In this document: positions 10,928 through 21,599 of the stretch, in pieces
Numbering within the stretch: position 1 is the first letter of the stretch
Layout: each line of letters starts with the position of its first letter
Source: Letharia columbiana
Taxonomy: Eukaryota; Ascomycota; Lecanoromycetes; Lecanorales; Parmeliaceae
Assembly: GCF_014066305.1 (NCBI RefSeq)
Contig: NW_023501067.1
Coordinates: 602,804 to 666,803 of the forward strand
DNA length: 64,000 nucleotides
Reading direction: 5' to 3'
Notes under the pieces: generated by a model
What the model saw: only the letters and a program-made list of their open reading frames with translations
What the model was told of the DNA's origin: nothing
Database searches by the model: none
Translations under genes and position numbers: made by a program

Positions 10928-12401
10928 ATGGCCGACCTCTCCAGGACCCTGCCCTTGAAGCGCTCCTCCGTCCAGTCCGCCCATGAACGCATAAAAGACC
11001 ACATCCAACTCACGCCTGTTTTAACGTCAACGACCCTCTCGAACCTTGCATCTGTACGTTACACTTTCCGACGCAGTTCTTCCCCATTCATGCTGTCTTA
11101 TGAGTCGTCAGACGTGTACAAAGAGTCCTATGCTCCTAAGACATGCCTCGCGACTTAGAGTCCCTCCCGAAAGAGTGATGCTGACTCCAAAATCATCAAG
11201 ACCCCGCAGACCCCAGAAGCCCTAGTCGGTACTCCCTTCGAGGGGCAGAGACCAGCTCGCCCTAGAATAAATTTCTTCTTCAAATGTGAAAATTACCAGC
11301 GCACTGGCTCATTCAAGATCCGCGGAGCCTTCCATGCATTGTCTCGGTTAAGCGAGGAGGAATTAGCGAAGGGAGTGGTGACACACAGCTCTGGTAAGGC
11401 AGCTTCCCACGGATAAGCTGGCTAAATCTGAGTGCGGCATTCCAGGCAACCATGCACAGGCACTCGCGCTGGCCGCACGGACACATGGCATACCTGCCCA
11501 CATAGTCATGCCTACGATATCTACGCCTTCGAAGATTGCAGCTACACAGGGTTACGGGGCGAACGTCTACTTCAGTGGTAGTACATCTGATGAGCGGGAA
11601 GCCGTCGTGAAGGATGTCATTAGAGATACTGGTGCAGTCCTCGTGCCGCCGTACGATCATCCAGACATCATACTTGGGCAAGGCACAATGGCATTGGAGC
11701 TTGAGGAGCAAGCAAGAGAATGGGTAAGGAAGGATCCAGCCTTGAGTGTGCACCATAAGGGACAACAAGATGTTACGAATGGGCACAGGAATACCAGCCA
11801 CACGAACGGTATACATGCGTCCTCATTGGTGTCAGAACCTGGGCACCTCGACGCAGTCATAGCCCCAATCGGCGGCGGCGGGATGCTCTCAGGAATCGCC
11901 ACTGCTCTCCACGGTACAGGGACTTACGTTTTCGGCGCTGAACCATCCTTTGAAGGCGCCGATGACGCTCGGCGCGGCCTGGCAGCTAAAAAACGCGTCA
12001 CCACCGTCAGAACACTCACCATAGCCGATGGACTGCGAACTCCCGTGGGCGAAATCCCCTGGACCATCATCTCGGACAAAACAAAAATGCGCGGTATACA
12101 TGCAGTCACAGAAGAGCAGATCTTACAAGCGATGAGACTGGTGCTGGAGAGGATGAAGCTGTTTGTGGAACCGAGTGCCGTCGTGGGGTTGGCGGTTGCT
12201 TTGTATGACGAGGAGTTTAGAAGCTTGGTGGAGAAAGAGGGTGGTGAGGAGGGGTGGGATGTTGGGGTGGTATTGAGTGGCGGGAATACGACTGTGGAGG
12301 CTATTTCGAAGATGTTTGCTGTGTCTGAGGGGAAAGGTGAGAGGATGGAGGGGAAACTGGGAGGGCAAGGAGAGAGGATTGCGGAGAATGTTGCTGGATA
12401 G
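10928..12401 (+). CDS. Serine racemase / threonine deaminase-like PLP enzyme
   Basis: Three exons (10928-11053, 11210-11393, 11446-12401) give 421 residues of the fold-type II PLP family. The Schiff-base lysine is Lys78 in TGSFKIRGA. The phosphate-binding glycine loop is IGGGGMLSG around residues 245-253, and the C-terminal SGGNTT motif is present. This set fits serine racemase and catabolic serine/threonine dehydratases; there is no C-terminal ACT regulatory domain, so it is not the biosynthetic ILV1 enzyme. It is about 80 residues longer than a standard serine racemase, partly from a polar insert around residues 195-236 just before the glycine loop. The first 3' splice site (11209) is the best of several candidates. 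It follows ILV5 by 285 bp on the same strand. Confidence 0.88.
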
Positions 12402-13017
12402 TACCACCAGGTACGGTAAGGACTCCGAACAATACCAATACAGCTGAACCATAGAATTAGGTATAGTAGCTAGTACCTCTTTCTCCCCACATGCATTCTG
12501 AAAATCGCCTGCCAATATCTCTATGAAACCACATCTACAAGGCCAGTCCCAACAATGTTCACTCTGAGCTCCAAGCTCTTTCTTCCAACAATGCTTCTTC
12601 TCCAAGACCCGGCACCAGGCCGCAGTCTCGATGAAAAACTATCATCAGCATCAGCATCAGCATCAGCATCAAGCGGCGGCAGTGTTCGGCCAGCGACACA
12701 ACGCAATGCGCTCCCTCCAAGCAAGCCTGAAGGAAACCATCGCAGGTGTGAAAAAAAAATTGGTATGATCTGTACGATCGGTGAACGCGTGGAACACCTT
12801 TCAGCGACCAGACTGAAAAGAACAGATACTACACTTGATCTAAGCCGGAGTGGCAAAGGAAGCTGGAGAGAAGAAAGGAAAAGGGGTTTGGATGGTGGGC
12901 AGAAGGGGGGTTTATATAGGGTCTGGAGGAACGAAGTAAATGGTGTGACAGCTGGAGTGGTTTGAGTCATTCGCTAGGCTACGATGTCGTCGTCGCCTAC
13001 TATCGTGGCCTCAGGCA
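12402..13017. other. Convergent intergenic region with hexanucleotide microsatellite
   Basis: About 615 bases between two 3' ends. Open frames on both strands look like compositional accidents. A short microsatellite of CATCAG units (roughly 12646-12670) lies inside. No supported gene. Confidence 0.5.
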
Positions 13018-14602
13018 TCACCATCGAAAGGCCTCACCCGAGCTTTGCGCGGACGATGTCTCGCAACTCCAAACGTCAACGCCGTCCATACAGTGTCCAC
13101 ACCAACCGCAGTCTTTGTCGCAGAGCGCGTGATTCACATCCTCCAGCGATGTCTCATACTGCCGATTTCCGTACCGCCGGTCGTCGGGGACTACGCATCC
13201 CTCGAACCCGGAAAACAGATGATCGGGTGGGTACGGCATTCCGATTTGGCGGATTCCAGGCACTGCTGCTTGTCTCTTCCTGCCATTCGTGCCCGCGGCA
13301 GGGTTTTTCTGTCGAGGTTTGGCTTCGATGGGAAAGCTTTCTGTTTGGGGGTTCCTCGTGGTGACAGTCGTCGCTCCGGAGGGTCTTCTGCTTGGCTGTC
13401 CCGGTTGGACGAGGGGCAGTCCGCTTCACACGTGCGATGTGCTGTTTGCCTGCCAAGTGGTCCTCCTTCTGATGTTCTTGCATCTCCCGGCCACATGTGA
13501 TGCATGTCCATTTCGAGTGAACCGTGTCAGGATATAGAGTAGGGCCTGTTCTCCTGTGCGATTCTCCCTCTAGCTCGTTTTTGCTTCTAGATGGGAGATC
13601 AATCTTGGATAGTGGGCGTTCAAGCTCCGCAGTAATTTCGGGAGCCGTTTGTGTAGCTTTCAAAGCTGTTAATCTCGCTGACCGCCTTAGACCTGGCTCT
13701 TCTACTGACCGTTGAGAGTGTGGTTTTGCGGCTGGCTGCGTTGCTGCTGTTTTCTTTGCTGCTTTTGTCACAGCTTTTTGTGCAACAGTGGTCATTGTCT
13801 TCCTCCCGGGATCTCTCGCCCTAGTGTCGCTGGGACCATCAGGGCGGTTACCTCCCCCAGATTTGGCAGATTTGGCCCATGGACTCCGGCTTTTGTTCTT
13901 GCCATGAGGCTCATACGATGCCGTCTGCGACTCACGCACCCTTTCGCTTGTTGCATCTTGTACTTTTCTCATCCACTTTGTGGAGATCTTTCGAGTGAAC
14001 ATCTTCCACAATACAGGAAGATACACCACATCTTGCGTACAGTAATGGATGATGTCTTGAAGCATCGGCCGGACATTGAACACTTCATATGAACCACCAC
14101 GTTCTGGCGCGAAATATAACAGCCCCTTTTGCTTGGTAGCTTTCCACGCCCCTAAAGCTTCGACCGTGAGCTGTGCGTCATTTTCGATGCACCTGGCGAG
14201 CCCGCTCAGCCTTTCCTTCGGATAAGACCGAGTCGCAACCTCCAAGAGCTGGATGTCATGGATCCCTTGCATTGAGATCTGGAAATGCGCAAAGAGAGCA
14301 TCGGAGTCGTTACGGACGTCGAAGAACACTTTCGGCACCTGCGCCGATTCGAAAATCGATCGCAGGTCTATCCCGGAACGATTAGAAGTACAGAACGCCT
14401 TTTCTTGTAGAATGAATATGTCAATCAAAAAGACGTGATTTCTGGGAAAGACGAAAAGCTGAAGGATAGAAATTGAACCATGCCGGGAGAGCTTCACGCC
14501 CTCGATGTCCAGGTAGAGGGACGGTGGTTGGGTCGGAAGATGGTCGAGATAATCAACTAGAGCTACTACCGAAGGCTCAGAGTCAACAATAGTCACCTCC
14601 AT
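13018..14602 (-). CDS. DEDD-type 3'-5' exonuclease domain protein with zinc finger and Cys-rich tail
   Basis: The start at 14602 gives a 3'-5' exonuclease domain over the first ~210 residues: LYLDIEGVKLSRHGSISILQL holds the first acidic pair (D-I-E), FFDVRNDSDALFAHF the second Asp region, and IIHYCTQDVVYLPVLW the third (Y-C-x-x-D). This is the RNase D/WRN/EXD1 fold. A basic, disordered linker follows, then a matrin/U1-like C2H2 finger (WTCITCGREM...DHLAGKQH). The unspliced frame runs to 13154 and ends in arginine-rich, unconvincing sequence. A 58-nt GTGTGA...GGAG intron at 13374-13431 would instead join the finger to an open frame ending at 13018 that contains CDKDCGWCGHC, giving 508 residues. 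I favour the spliced form but cannot prove it. The function is probably RNA processing or silencing-related; the substrate is unknown. Confidence 0.7.
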
Positions 14603-15099
14603 GTTACCGACTTTGGATCTTGGACTAGGCCTTCAATGTAGATATGATTGCGAGAAAACTATCAAGAACGGAACGATTATTAGCTGATTTTACTGGAAGT
14701 GGGGCAAATATCGTCTCATGCAAGTGAGCAGAACCTTGGACCTCTATTGGCTTTCTCAGAGCAGTTGATGCATGCAAGGCTGCCGTTGCAACCGCCGGAA
14801 GCCTACACTTTCCCCGAAAACCTGCAGGACAGCGGTGAACAACTTTATCCTGTAGCGAAAGAGAAGCCTCAAAGGATAGAGTATAAAGATAGAGTGCCTC
14901 ATGCATGCTCTCGACCAACCGAACAGCCTCCAATTTGATGCGTAATGATAAACGCTCACGCGCTGGGCTCGTTCTCGGCATGGTCAAATTTTGCATGGTT
15001 CATAGGCATTATTGTATCATAGTGATGTAGATTGAGTGAGGCTCGGCACTTATAAAAATACAGTACCCCAGGACACACTCCTCTTCACCAGCAATGGCA
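14603..15099. other. Intergenic region with one weak open frame
   Basis: About 500 bases upstream of the exonuclease gene and downstream of the NLR gene (both minus strand). A minus-strand frame of 123 codons (14996-14625) has no recognisable domain; I do not call it a gene. The exonuclease promoter should lie here. Confidence 0.4.
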
Positions 15100-18072
15100 T
15101 CAATGATTTTCGTTGACAAGCTTGACTTGCTTTTCTGCCAATTCTTCCAAAAGACGAGTGTATCGCAAAGTTCCGGGTCTGTACCTTACGACCGTGCGAA
15201 CCGCATTGAGCGCAGTGCTCCATTCGTCTCTCTCGTCATTTCTGATGGGAGATCCGGGATCAATGTTGAGTCTTCGCAGAGTAGACGGTCGTAGAACATG
15301 TGGACTTCGCAGGACAGAATCCCACAAATGTGGTAATCTAGTTCGCTGACTTTCGTTGAAGGAGTCTGCGCAGTTCAACAAAGTCTCTCTGTGAAAATCT
15401 AAATTCTCAAAGGCAACTAGAGCTCGTGACAGATGCACCTCTGACTCTTCCTGGTTGCCGGCAACGTCGTGTGCTTCCCCTACCAGAAAGTGTGCATGTG
15501 CACGAAGGCTGTTTAGTGATTTCTCGTTATGGAAAAATGAATCTTCTACCAGTGTTTCACTGTGAAGCAATGAATTGATCCCCTCGATGACCTCTTCACC
15601 GGTCTGAACCGAGCCTCGATAATCTCTTGTATGGAAAAGAAAACGAGACTTCAAGTACATTATGTTCAGCATTGAAGCTGCCCCAAACCCAGGCGCACTA
15701 TGTTCTCCTACCGCTTGATCCAACAACTCGGTAGCTTCAATGACTTTCTGCTCACGCGCATAGATTTCAACAATTGCACTTACGACACATAGGTCGTAGA
15801 AAGTCCATTGGGGGGTGCGAGGTGTAGTACAACTTTTCAAAGCGGCTTTAGCAGACTGGAGACTCCTGAGCTGCTGCTCCGCAGGCTCCAAGCAACGATG
15901 CGCATTGGCAAAATCACGATAGCGCTGTGACAGCACTATGCGGAGATTGACTGCTTTCAATATCTCGACTTCCGTTTCTGAGCATGGTAGCTCATCTAGT
16001 CGGCGACGCCCAGCTTCTAGTAGAGACTGCGCCTTGTCGAATTGCTGTTGATCGGTGAGGTAGGCTCCAAGGCGTATCAATGTAAATACATCCCAGCCAG
16101 CTCGACTGGGGTCGCAGCCTAGTAGGAAGACACATCGCTCTGCGTGAATCCGAGACTTGCTTGTCAGAGCATAGTTTTTCATCCTCTTGAAGACCTCCGC
16201 ATCCAGAAGGCCCTCGTCAACGAAGTCACAAATAATCAGATTTGCAGCCATCTCTAAGAAGTGCTTTCGTGTCTCGATTGGATATAGTGAAAGAGTCCAC
16301 TGATGAACTACCGGATGAATCGATACGCTGTTTGACTCAGCATCCCGTCGAACAAAGGACAACGATATCAATGAGTCGATTGCATCGTCGTATCTCTCCT
16401 GGTCAGAACATAAGTTTGCGAACCAATCGGAAGATAGCTCTGGGATCCATTCGCATTTCGCGACACGTGTGACCGAAAGAGCGCTATTGGGATTGAATGC
16501 CACATGGAAAAATCCCCACGAGATCTCAGAGTTATCTAGGCATCCGCAGAAGCTCAAAAGTGCTGCTGCAACAGTATCTTTTGCTTTCAAAGCTTCGTAA
16601 GACAGCCCGAGGGCCGTATTGACGGATCCATGATGATACTCTTTATGGCTGAGCTTCTGGTTGAAATACCGCTTAAATCTAGTGTCATATAGCTCGAGAT
16701 ACTTCGTAAAGCTTATCTGTGTCTCTTGTATGTATCGTCCGGCTTGACTGAGCGCCAAAGGGTAGCATCCCAATCTCCTCACAATCTCCTCACGAGAGCT
16801 TCTGCGCCAGATGGCTTCGGATTCAAGCCGGACAATTGACAGATAAGGTCGAGGCTTTCAGGAATTGTCATTTCGTCAATGGCGTACCCGGTGCCACCGA
16901 GCTGACGAGCGAGACAAGATAGGCGGCTTGTAACTAGGACGCTTCCGTGACAAGCCGAGGGTATGTACCCACCTAAGTCAAATATGTCTTCATTTTGAGT
17001 CGTCTGTCCCGTGTCTTCATCGTTGGCGTCTGAGGGCGTTTGGCTGTCCATGCTGTCGAATACCACCAACCAATTAGTATTGTGGTCTTCGTCGAACCAT
17101 TTCCGAGCCACTGAGATAGCTGTGGCAATGCTTTGATCAGCTGTTCTGAGTAGTCCAGTGTCTTCCTCTTCCAAGCCGAGACGGCGCGCTATTCCCGCAA
17201 AGTCGCTTTTCAAAGAACTTTCAGACTTGGCATTGACCCAGAAGATGGCAGTATATTCATTCTGGTGTTTCTTCGCGTATTCTCTTGCCATCTGAGACTT
17301 ACCCATTCCTCCCATACCTGATAGTACTAGGATGGTCTGCTGGTCTTTCGAGACGGGTAGCAATCTCTGCTCCATCGCATCCATGATACTAGGACGTTGT
17401 ACAAACACTGGAGCTAGTGGAGCGCCTATCAACTTGAAGGGCTGCACGAGGAATCGCATCTCAGTAGACCGTGGCTCAGGTGATGAGACAAATTTCTCTT
17501 TTTTGTACTTGAAGAAGACCTTCGATTCTCTGGAGCAGGTCGGTTTGTTCGACATCGTTAGCTGACATGCGGATCTGTAAATCCGTCGCCAATATGGCCT
17601 GTTGTTCAACCTTTTCCTCGGCCTTGCGGTTCGATGATATAAATTGAGAGAGATTGATTGTCCCAATGAGCAAATTGAGAGACGCGATCCTTTTGCCGAA
17701 CGCTTCTCTGAACTTGCGGACATCATTTTCGTGGCCCAGCGCCCATTTCACTTTTCGAAATTGGTCTTTAAGACTAGATGATCCACCAGATGAGAGTGAC
17801 CGGTATGTCTCGAGCGGCTTCAAGAATTTATCGATACATGACTGACATTCGTCGATCGCTTGCCTGAGCACACCATGTTCGGGGTGCAATGGACTATCAT
17901 CCAGCCCCAACTCCTTGATGGTGATAAGAACTCTCTCAAGGCCATAGATTTCCTTCATCAGCTCTTGGTAGTCGGCTTTAGCACCTGCGCTCTCATCCAG
18001 GGCTTCAATGACGCTTTTCAGTACCCCTATTGCACTTAGGAGGTCACCGATCGACCAGCCAAGAGGAATCAT
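15100..18072 (-). pseudogene. NLR-type STAND receptor (N-terminal helical domain, NB-ARC, TPR-like), frame broken by an 11-bp duplication
   Basis: Exon 1 (18072-17509, 188 codons) encodes a helical fungal STAND N-terminal domain (starts MIPLGWSIGDLLSAIG). A 49-nt intron (17508-17460) joins it in frame to an NB-ARC ATPase with Walker A GMGGMGKS at about residues 236-243, Walker B-like NWLVVFDSMD and sensor-like GSVLVTSR. The NB-ARC winged-helix part should continue EALVRRLGCYPLALSQAG. Instead, a perfect 11-bp tandem duplication (16772-16793) shifts the frame and stops translation after VRRL. The remaining ~560 codons stay open to 15100 and form a helical, TPR-like repeat region. Fungal NLRs act in non-self recognition and cell death. 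The lesion is too small for an intron. The gene is either a recent pseudogene, a null allele, or switchable by slippage. Confidence 0.85.
16772..16793 (-). repeat. 11-bp perfect tandem duplication disrupting the NLR gene
   Basis: Two adjacent copies of aatctcctcac on the plus strand (16772-16782 and 16783-16793), read on the coding strand as gtgaggagatt twice. Removing one copy restores the reading frame and the expected family sequence across the junction. Eleven bases is not a multiple of three. Confidence 0.95.
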
Positions 18073-19159
18073 GTCTCAAGTTCGCAAAAGATTGTCTGCC
18101 CCACGGGCAGGAACCCTCGGAGAGCCGCCGGAGGGACGTTGAGTAGATATGTGAATCACTGCTTCGCGGAAGATTGTTGTTCCCCCACTCGTCGCTGGCG
18201 CTCCTCGCAGGGGGAACAGGGTATTTTGAAGGCTCCATCCCATCTGGATCCGTCCAAGACGATTGGGCCGCCGGGCTGGGGCCAGGTGCAGTTCCGAAGC
18301 ACCTCGTGGCTCACTATTGTCCAACCGAGATCTTGGCGCAGAAGTCTTGGCGTCCAGGACTTTTGGTCCTACCTCCGAGCCACCGTAATGTAATCTACTC
18401 TACTCTTATTCGTCTGATTTGTTTTGTTATCTCTTTAACGACACCAGCGAAAGCAATGCATTTGTTATCGCAATGGCTTTGCGCTCCATGTGATATGCTT
18501 CCACTATGAGCTGCCATTTCTCCATATGTATTCCATCATGAAAGGATGTAAGTATTGTTTTCAAGCCGATATCTGAGCTTTTGTTACGCCAGTCATCGGG
18601 CGACCCGTTGGGAAAATCTCGCAAGCAACCATCTGTTCACACTCCAAATATATTTGCTGTTTATTCAAGCACAGCATCTAAGACGATAAGAGACGCTTCT
18701 GAAAAGCCCACGCGCGAACTCGTAGAATAGTGGTGAGCGCGATATATTACGCCTATGAGATAGTATCCGAATTTCATGCATGTTGCCAAATCGCCAGCCG
18801 AAGGGATAGTCTTATCCTCAAAAGATCCCCTTTTAATAGGGCACATGGACGATGCGAAATGGAAGGGGCGAAGCTGTCGAGGGAGCTCCGAGTCAGCGCG
18901 TAGTGACCGATTTTCTCGCCTCACGTCTCGAGAAGTAAATCACTGTTACTCCTACAATACCTCTTCATTCATCTCTATCTTCTCTCTCCTGTCTTCGCCT
19001 CGTCCATTCTGCCTAACAGACAGCACGTCTCCGCAGCGCGCGTCTTCCACAAAGGCCTTGCTTCTCTCTCTCTCTCTTCTACTCAATCCACCTAGTCTCC
19101 CCTCAAAACACTCCTTCCTCTCCCCCCAAACCCCCCCCCCCAAACCCCGCTTCCCTATC
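18073..19159. other. Intergenic region
   Basis: About 1.1 kb upstream of the NLR gene. It should hold the NLR promoter. Near its end lie a CT-rich stretch and a 12-C homopolymer (around 19129-19140). The open frames here are low-complexity and carry no domain I recognise. Confidence 0.45.
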
Positions 19160-19681
19160 CAAACATCGTCGATGGCAGCGCGCAACTCGTCCCCTACAAC
19201 GACACGATCAGGGCGTCTTGGGCATCTATACCAGACGACCAAACGGCAACCCTGCAAATACAATGATGATACCGCAATACTACGGCCCCCACGAAGTGTG
19301 TACCAAACGCTAGACTGACCACCTGAGGTTACTTGCTATCAGGAGCTGAAAGAAATCGGCTGCAGGGGTCAATACCTATCCTGATCTTTTCTCCAATATT
19401 ACCACGCTCCAACGTATGTCGACGTCCCGCTCATATCCTACAGAGCATACGATCCCTGCTGCTTCATCCGCCGTGGGAATCAGAGCTTTATTGGGGGTGG
19501 TTACTTTGGTATCAACGACACCGTTGGAAAAGGGGAGCGGGTGTGGTCAGTCGACAACCCGGCACCGATGGGTATTGAAACGGCGAGCTTGCAGGTGAGC
19601 ACGGCCACCGCGGGATTCTCGACAGGGGCGGCGTGGCTTGTGGCATGCATGGGTGCTATCACGGTAGGACTAGCAGTGTAG
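19160..19681 (+). pseudogene. Small GPI-anchored-type surface protein gene with three apparent single-base frameshifts
   Basis: Reading across frames gives one coherent protein: a Tyr/Asn-rich start (AQLVPYNDT), GVLGIYTRRPNG with MMIPQYYGPHE, a plausible 47-nt intron (19297-19343), EIGCRGQY, SNITTLQ, VDVPLISYRAYDPCCFI, GGGYFGINDTVGKGERVW, and a hydrophobic C-terminus (TGAAWLVACMGAITVGLAV) ending at the stop 19679-19681. The tail looks like a GPI-attachment signal. Frame changes are needed near 19206, 19378 and 19414, each one base. No credible start or signal peptide is visible upstream, where a C homopolymer occurs. It is either a decayed gene or a good gene spoiled by base-calling error. 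The paired cysteines and GPI-like tail suggest a cell-surface protein of unknown role. Confidence 0.6.
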
Positions 19682-19727
19682 TAACATACATCTGTATACT
19701 GATGGGCTATCTGCACTGTGGAAAACT

Positions 19728-19891
19728 ACTTGAACTGGTCCCAAGGGACATCATTATTATTGCACTCGTCGAGCTCACACCGCCAGTTGGGTGTATTGAC
19801 GCGCTATTTACACGCTGTGAAATATCACTTGAATTGGTCCTCTGTAACACCCTTACCCATTGCACTCGTCGAGCTCACACCGCCAGTTAGC
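19728..19891. repeat. Partial tandem duplication of the isocitrate lyase gene tail
   Basis: A segment of about 63 bp at 19828-19890, which encodes the last residues of isocitrate lyase ([10 protein letters not shown]...DQFK), is repeated imperfectly at 19729-19791, just beyond the stop codon. The shared core tgcactcgtcgagctcacac occurs at 19761 and again at 19861, exactly 100 bases apart. The outer copy keeps the DQFK codons and a stop but differs in the middle. Confidence 0.85.
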
Positions 19892-21599
19892 ATCTTGAGC
19901 ATATTGTCGATATAGTTGGCACCCGACCATTTCTGATGAGTCACTACATCAATCTTGCCTTCCATTTCTGGTTCCTGAACAAGCTCTCCATAGGCACGCA
20001 TTCCTTGCTTAGCATATGCTTTGGAGAATTGGTCAGAGATGAGAGCTGTTGTGTGCAGGCCGGCAAGCGTGATGAACTGCCAGCAGTATCCAAGCTTAGC
20101 TAGGCGCTTGATGTAAGTTTCCTGCTCATCACGCGGCATAGCTGCTTTCCAATTGAAGGATGGGGAGAGATTGTAGGCGAGTCTGATGATGTTGTCAGCT
20201 TTGCGAAAACATTAGGGATCTTCAAGAGGGAACAAACTTTTGCTCGGGCCAGACAGCGTGCACTCCATTAGCGAATTCTTCTGCCTGCTTGTAATCTGGC
20301 TTTTTGCTCTCCATCCATATCATGTCTGAATACGGAGCGTAAGCAATGGCTCTGTTTACAGCACATCCGCAGCCGCCTTGATAACGGTAGAACCCTTCTC
20401 TTGTCCGTGGCGAGTCCCAATCCCAGTGGATGTCGACGCCAGTCAAACCCTTAGCGATGGCTCTCGACTCAGAGTTGCTCTTGCCCCTGACCACTGATCG
20501 GTACTCTTTGACCAAGCCCGCTTTATTGACGTGCACACCAGCGTTGATCATGTCTTCAACTGCGTCATCAAAGAGCTTGAGACCCGCTTGGGCCATCCAT
20601 TGGTCCTCGATCGCTTGCAGTTGCTCCCCAGTCTTTCCCGCTTGCTCGGCTGCTACCATCAGGTCGTTCAGAGGCTGGAGAGCTGGATTCGTCATGCCTA
20701 GGATGAAACCGTGATCCCGCGGATCAATTGTGGAAGCTATGAGCGTAGCGGCTTCGGAGTCCGTGCGGGCGACAGCCAAAAGATCGGTGCCCATGATGTC
20801 TGCTTGGGCTCTGATAGCCACCAGACGGTTGATGTGCTCGCTAATCGGTACCAGAACCTTCCCTGCCATGTGGCCGCATTTCTTCGTCCCAGGCGCTTGG
20901 TCTTCGATGTGAATGCCTGCTGCCCCCTTCTCAATGAAAAGCTTTGTGAGCTTCATGATTGCTGTAAGACCTCCATGACCGGTGTCTGCATCTGCAATAA
21001 TAGGCCTTAGGAAGTCAGTGTTTGCAACATTGCCACGGTTCGCCTTGGGAGTAGTAATTCGTTCTTCTCTTTGCTTGCGGTCGTGGAAAAGCTGAGCCAT
21101 GAAGAGATGCTGGACTTTGTTGGGGACAGTGTTCTACAAAGTGTCAGTACCAAGGGGTATCATTTATTGGATAATGTGTCTCACCATTGGATAATCTGCC
21201 AGATCCGGCGAGGGTTCGTCGGTAGAGGACGCAGTTGACGAGCATTGCCAGCCGGAAACATAGACGGTATCAAGGTATTTCGCCATCTGCGTGAGCATTG
21301 TTGGCTCCATGCAGCCATACGTGTAGCTAGCATCGCCATCCTGGACATCAAATCAGCCCGCCTGACGGTTTCTAGACAAGTTGTCCAAAATCTACCTTGA
21401 ACCTGCCTTCAACGATACGCCACAATTTCTTGCTCATAACATTGCTCGGGTATTCAATTTTGAGGTTCCCTCTCTTAGCAACAATCTGTTCAGCCGTGAA
21501 AGGCCGTTTAGTGTACCTCCATCTAGAGTCCGTCCACCATTTCTTCACGGCGTTGACGTCCGCTTCATAAAGTTGGTCCTCATGGTCTACTGAAGACAT
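19825..21599 (-). CDS. ICL1: Isocitrate lyase
   Basis: Four exons (21599-21396, 21340-21185, 21133-20238, 20182-19825), with introns of 51-55 nt, give 537 residues. The enzyme splits isocitrate into succinate and glyoxylate in the glyoxylate cycle, needed for growth on acetate, fatty acids or ethanol. The catalytic signature KKCGHM is at residues 204-209, with [10 protein letters not shown] before it for Mg2+/substrate binding. KKCGH supports isocitrate lyase rather than methylisocitrate lyase. I chose the ATG at 21599 (MSSVDHEDQ) because it matches the family start; the frame extends upstream to 21773 but with unlike sequence. Introns sit at conserved places, and the ORF reads into intron at each end. 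The last codons are duplicated downstream. Confidence 0.94.

Noticed and set aside
12521..12970. Opposed open frames on both strands between the racemase-like gene and the exonuclease gene
   Set aside because: Both are low-complexity and share a microsatellite; neither shows a domain. More likely chance in a 3'-to-3' interval.
16779..17726. Treating the NB-ARC part and the TPR-like part as two genes
   Set aside because: The join restores a single family sequence when one copy of the 11-bp repeat is removed; the second frame has no proper start or promoter.
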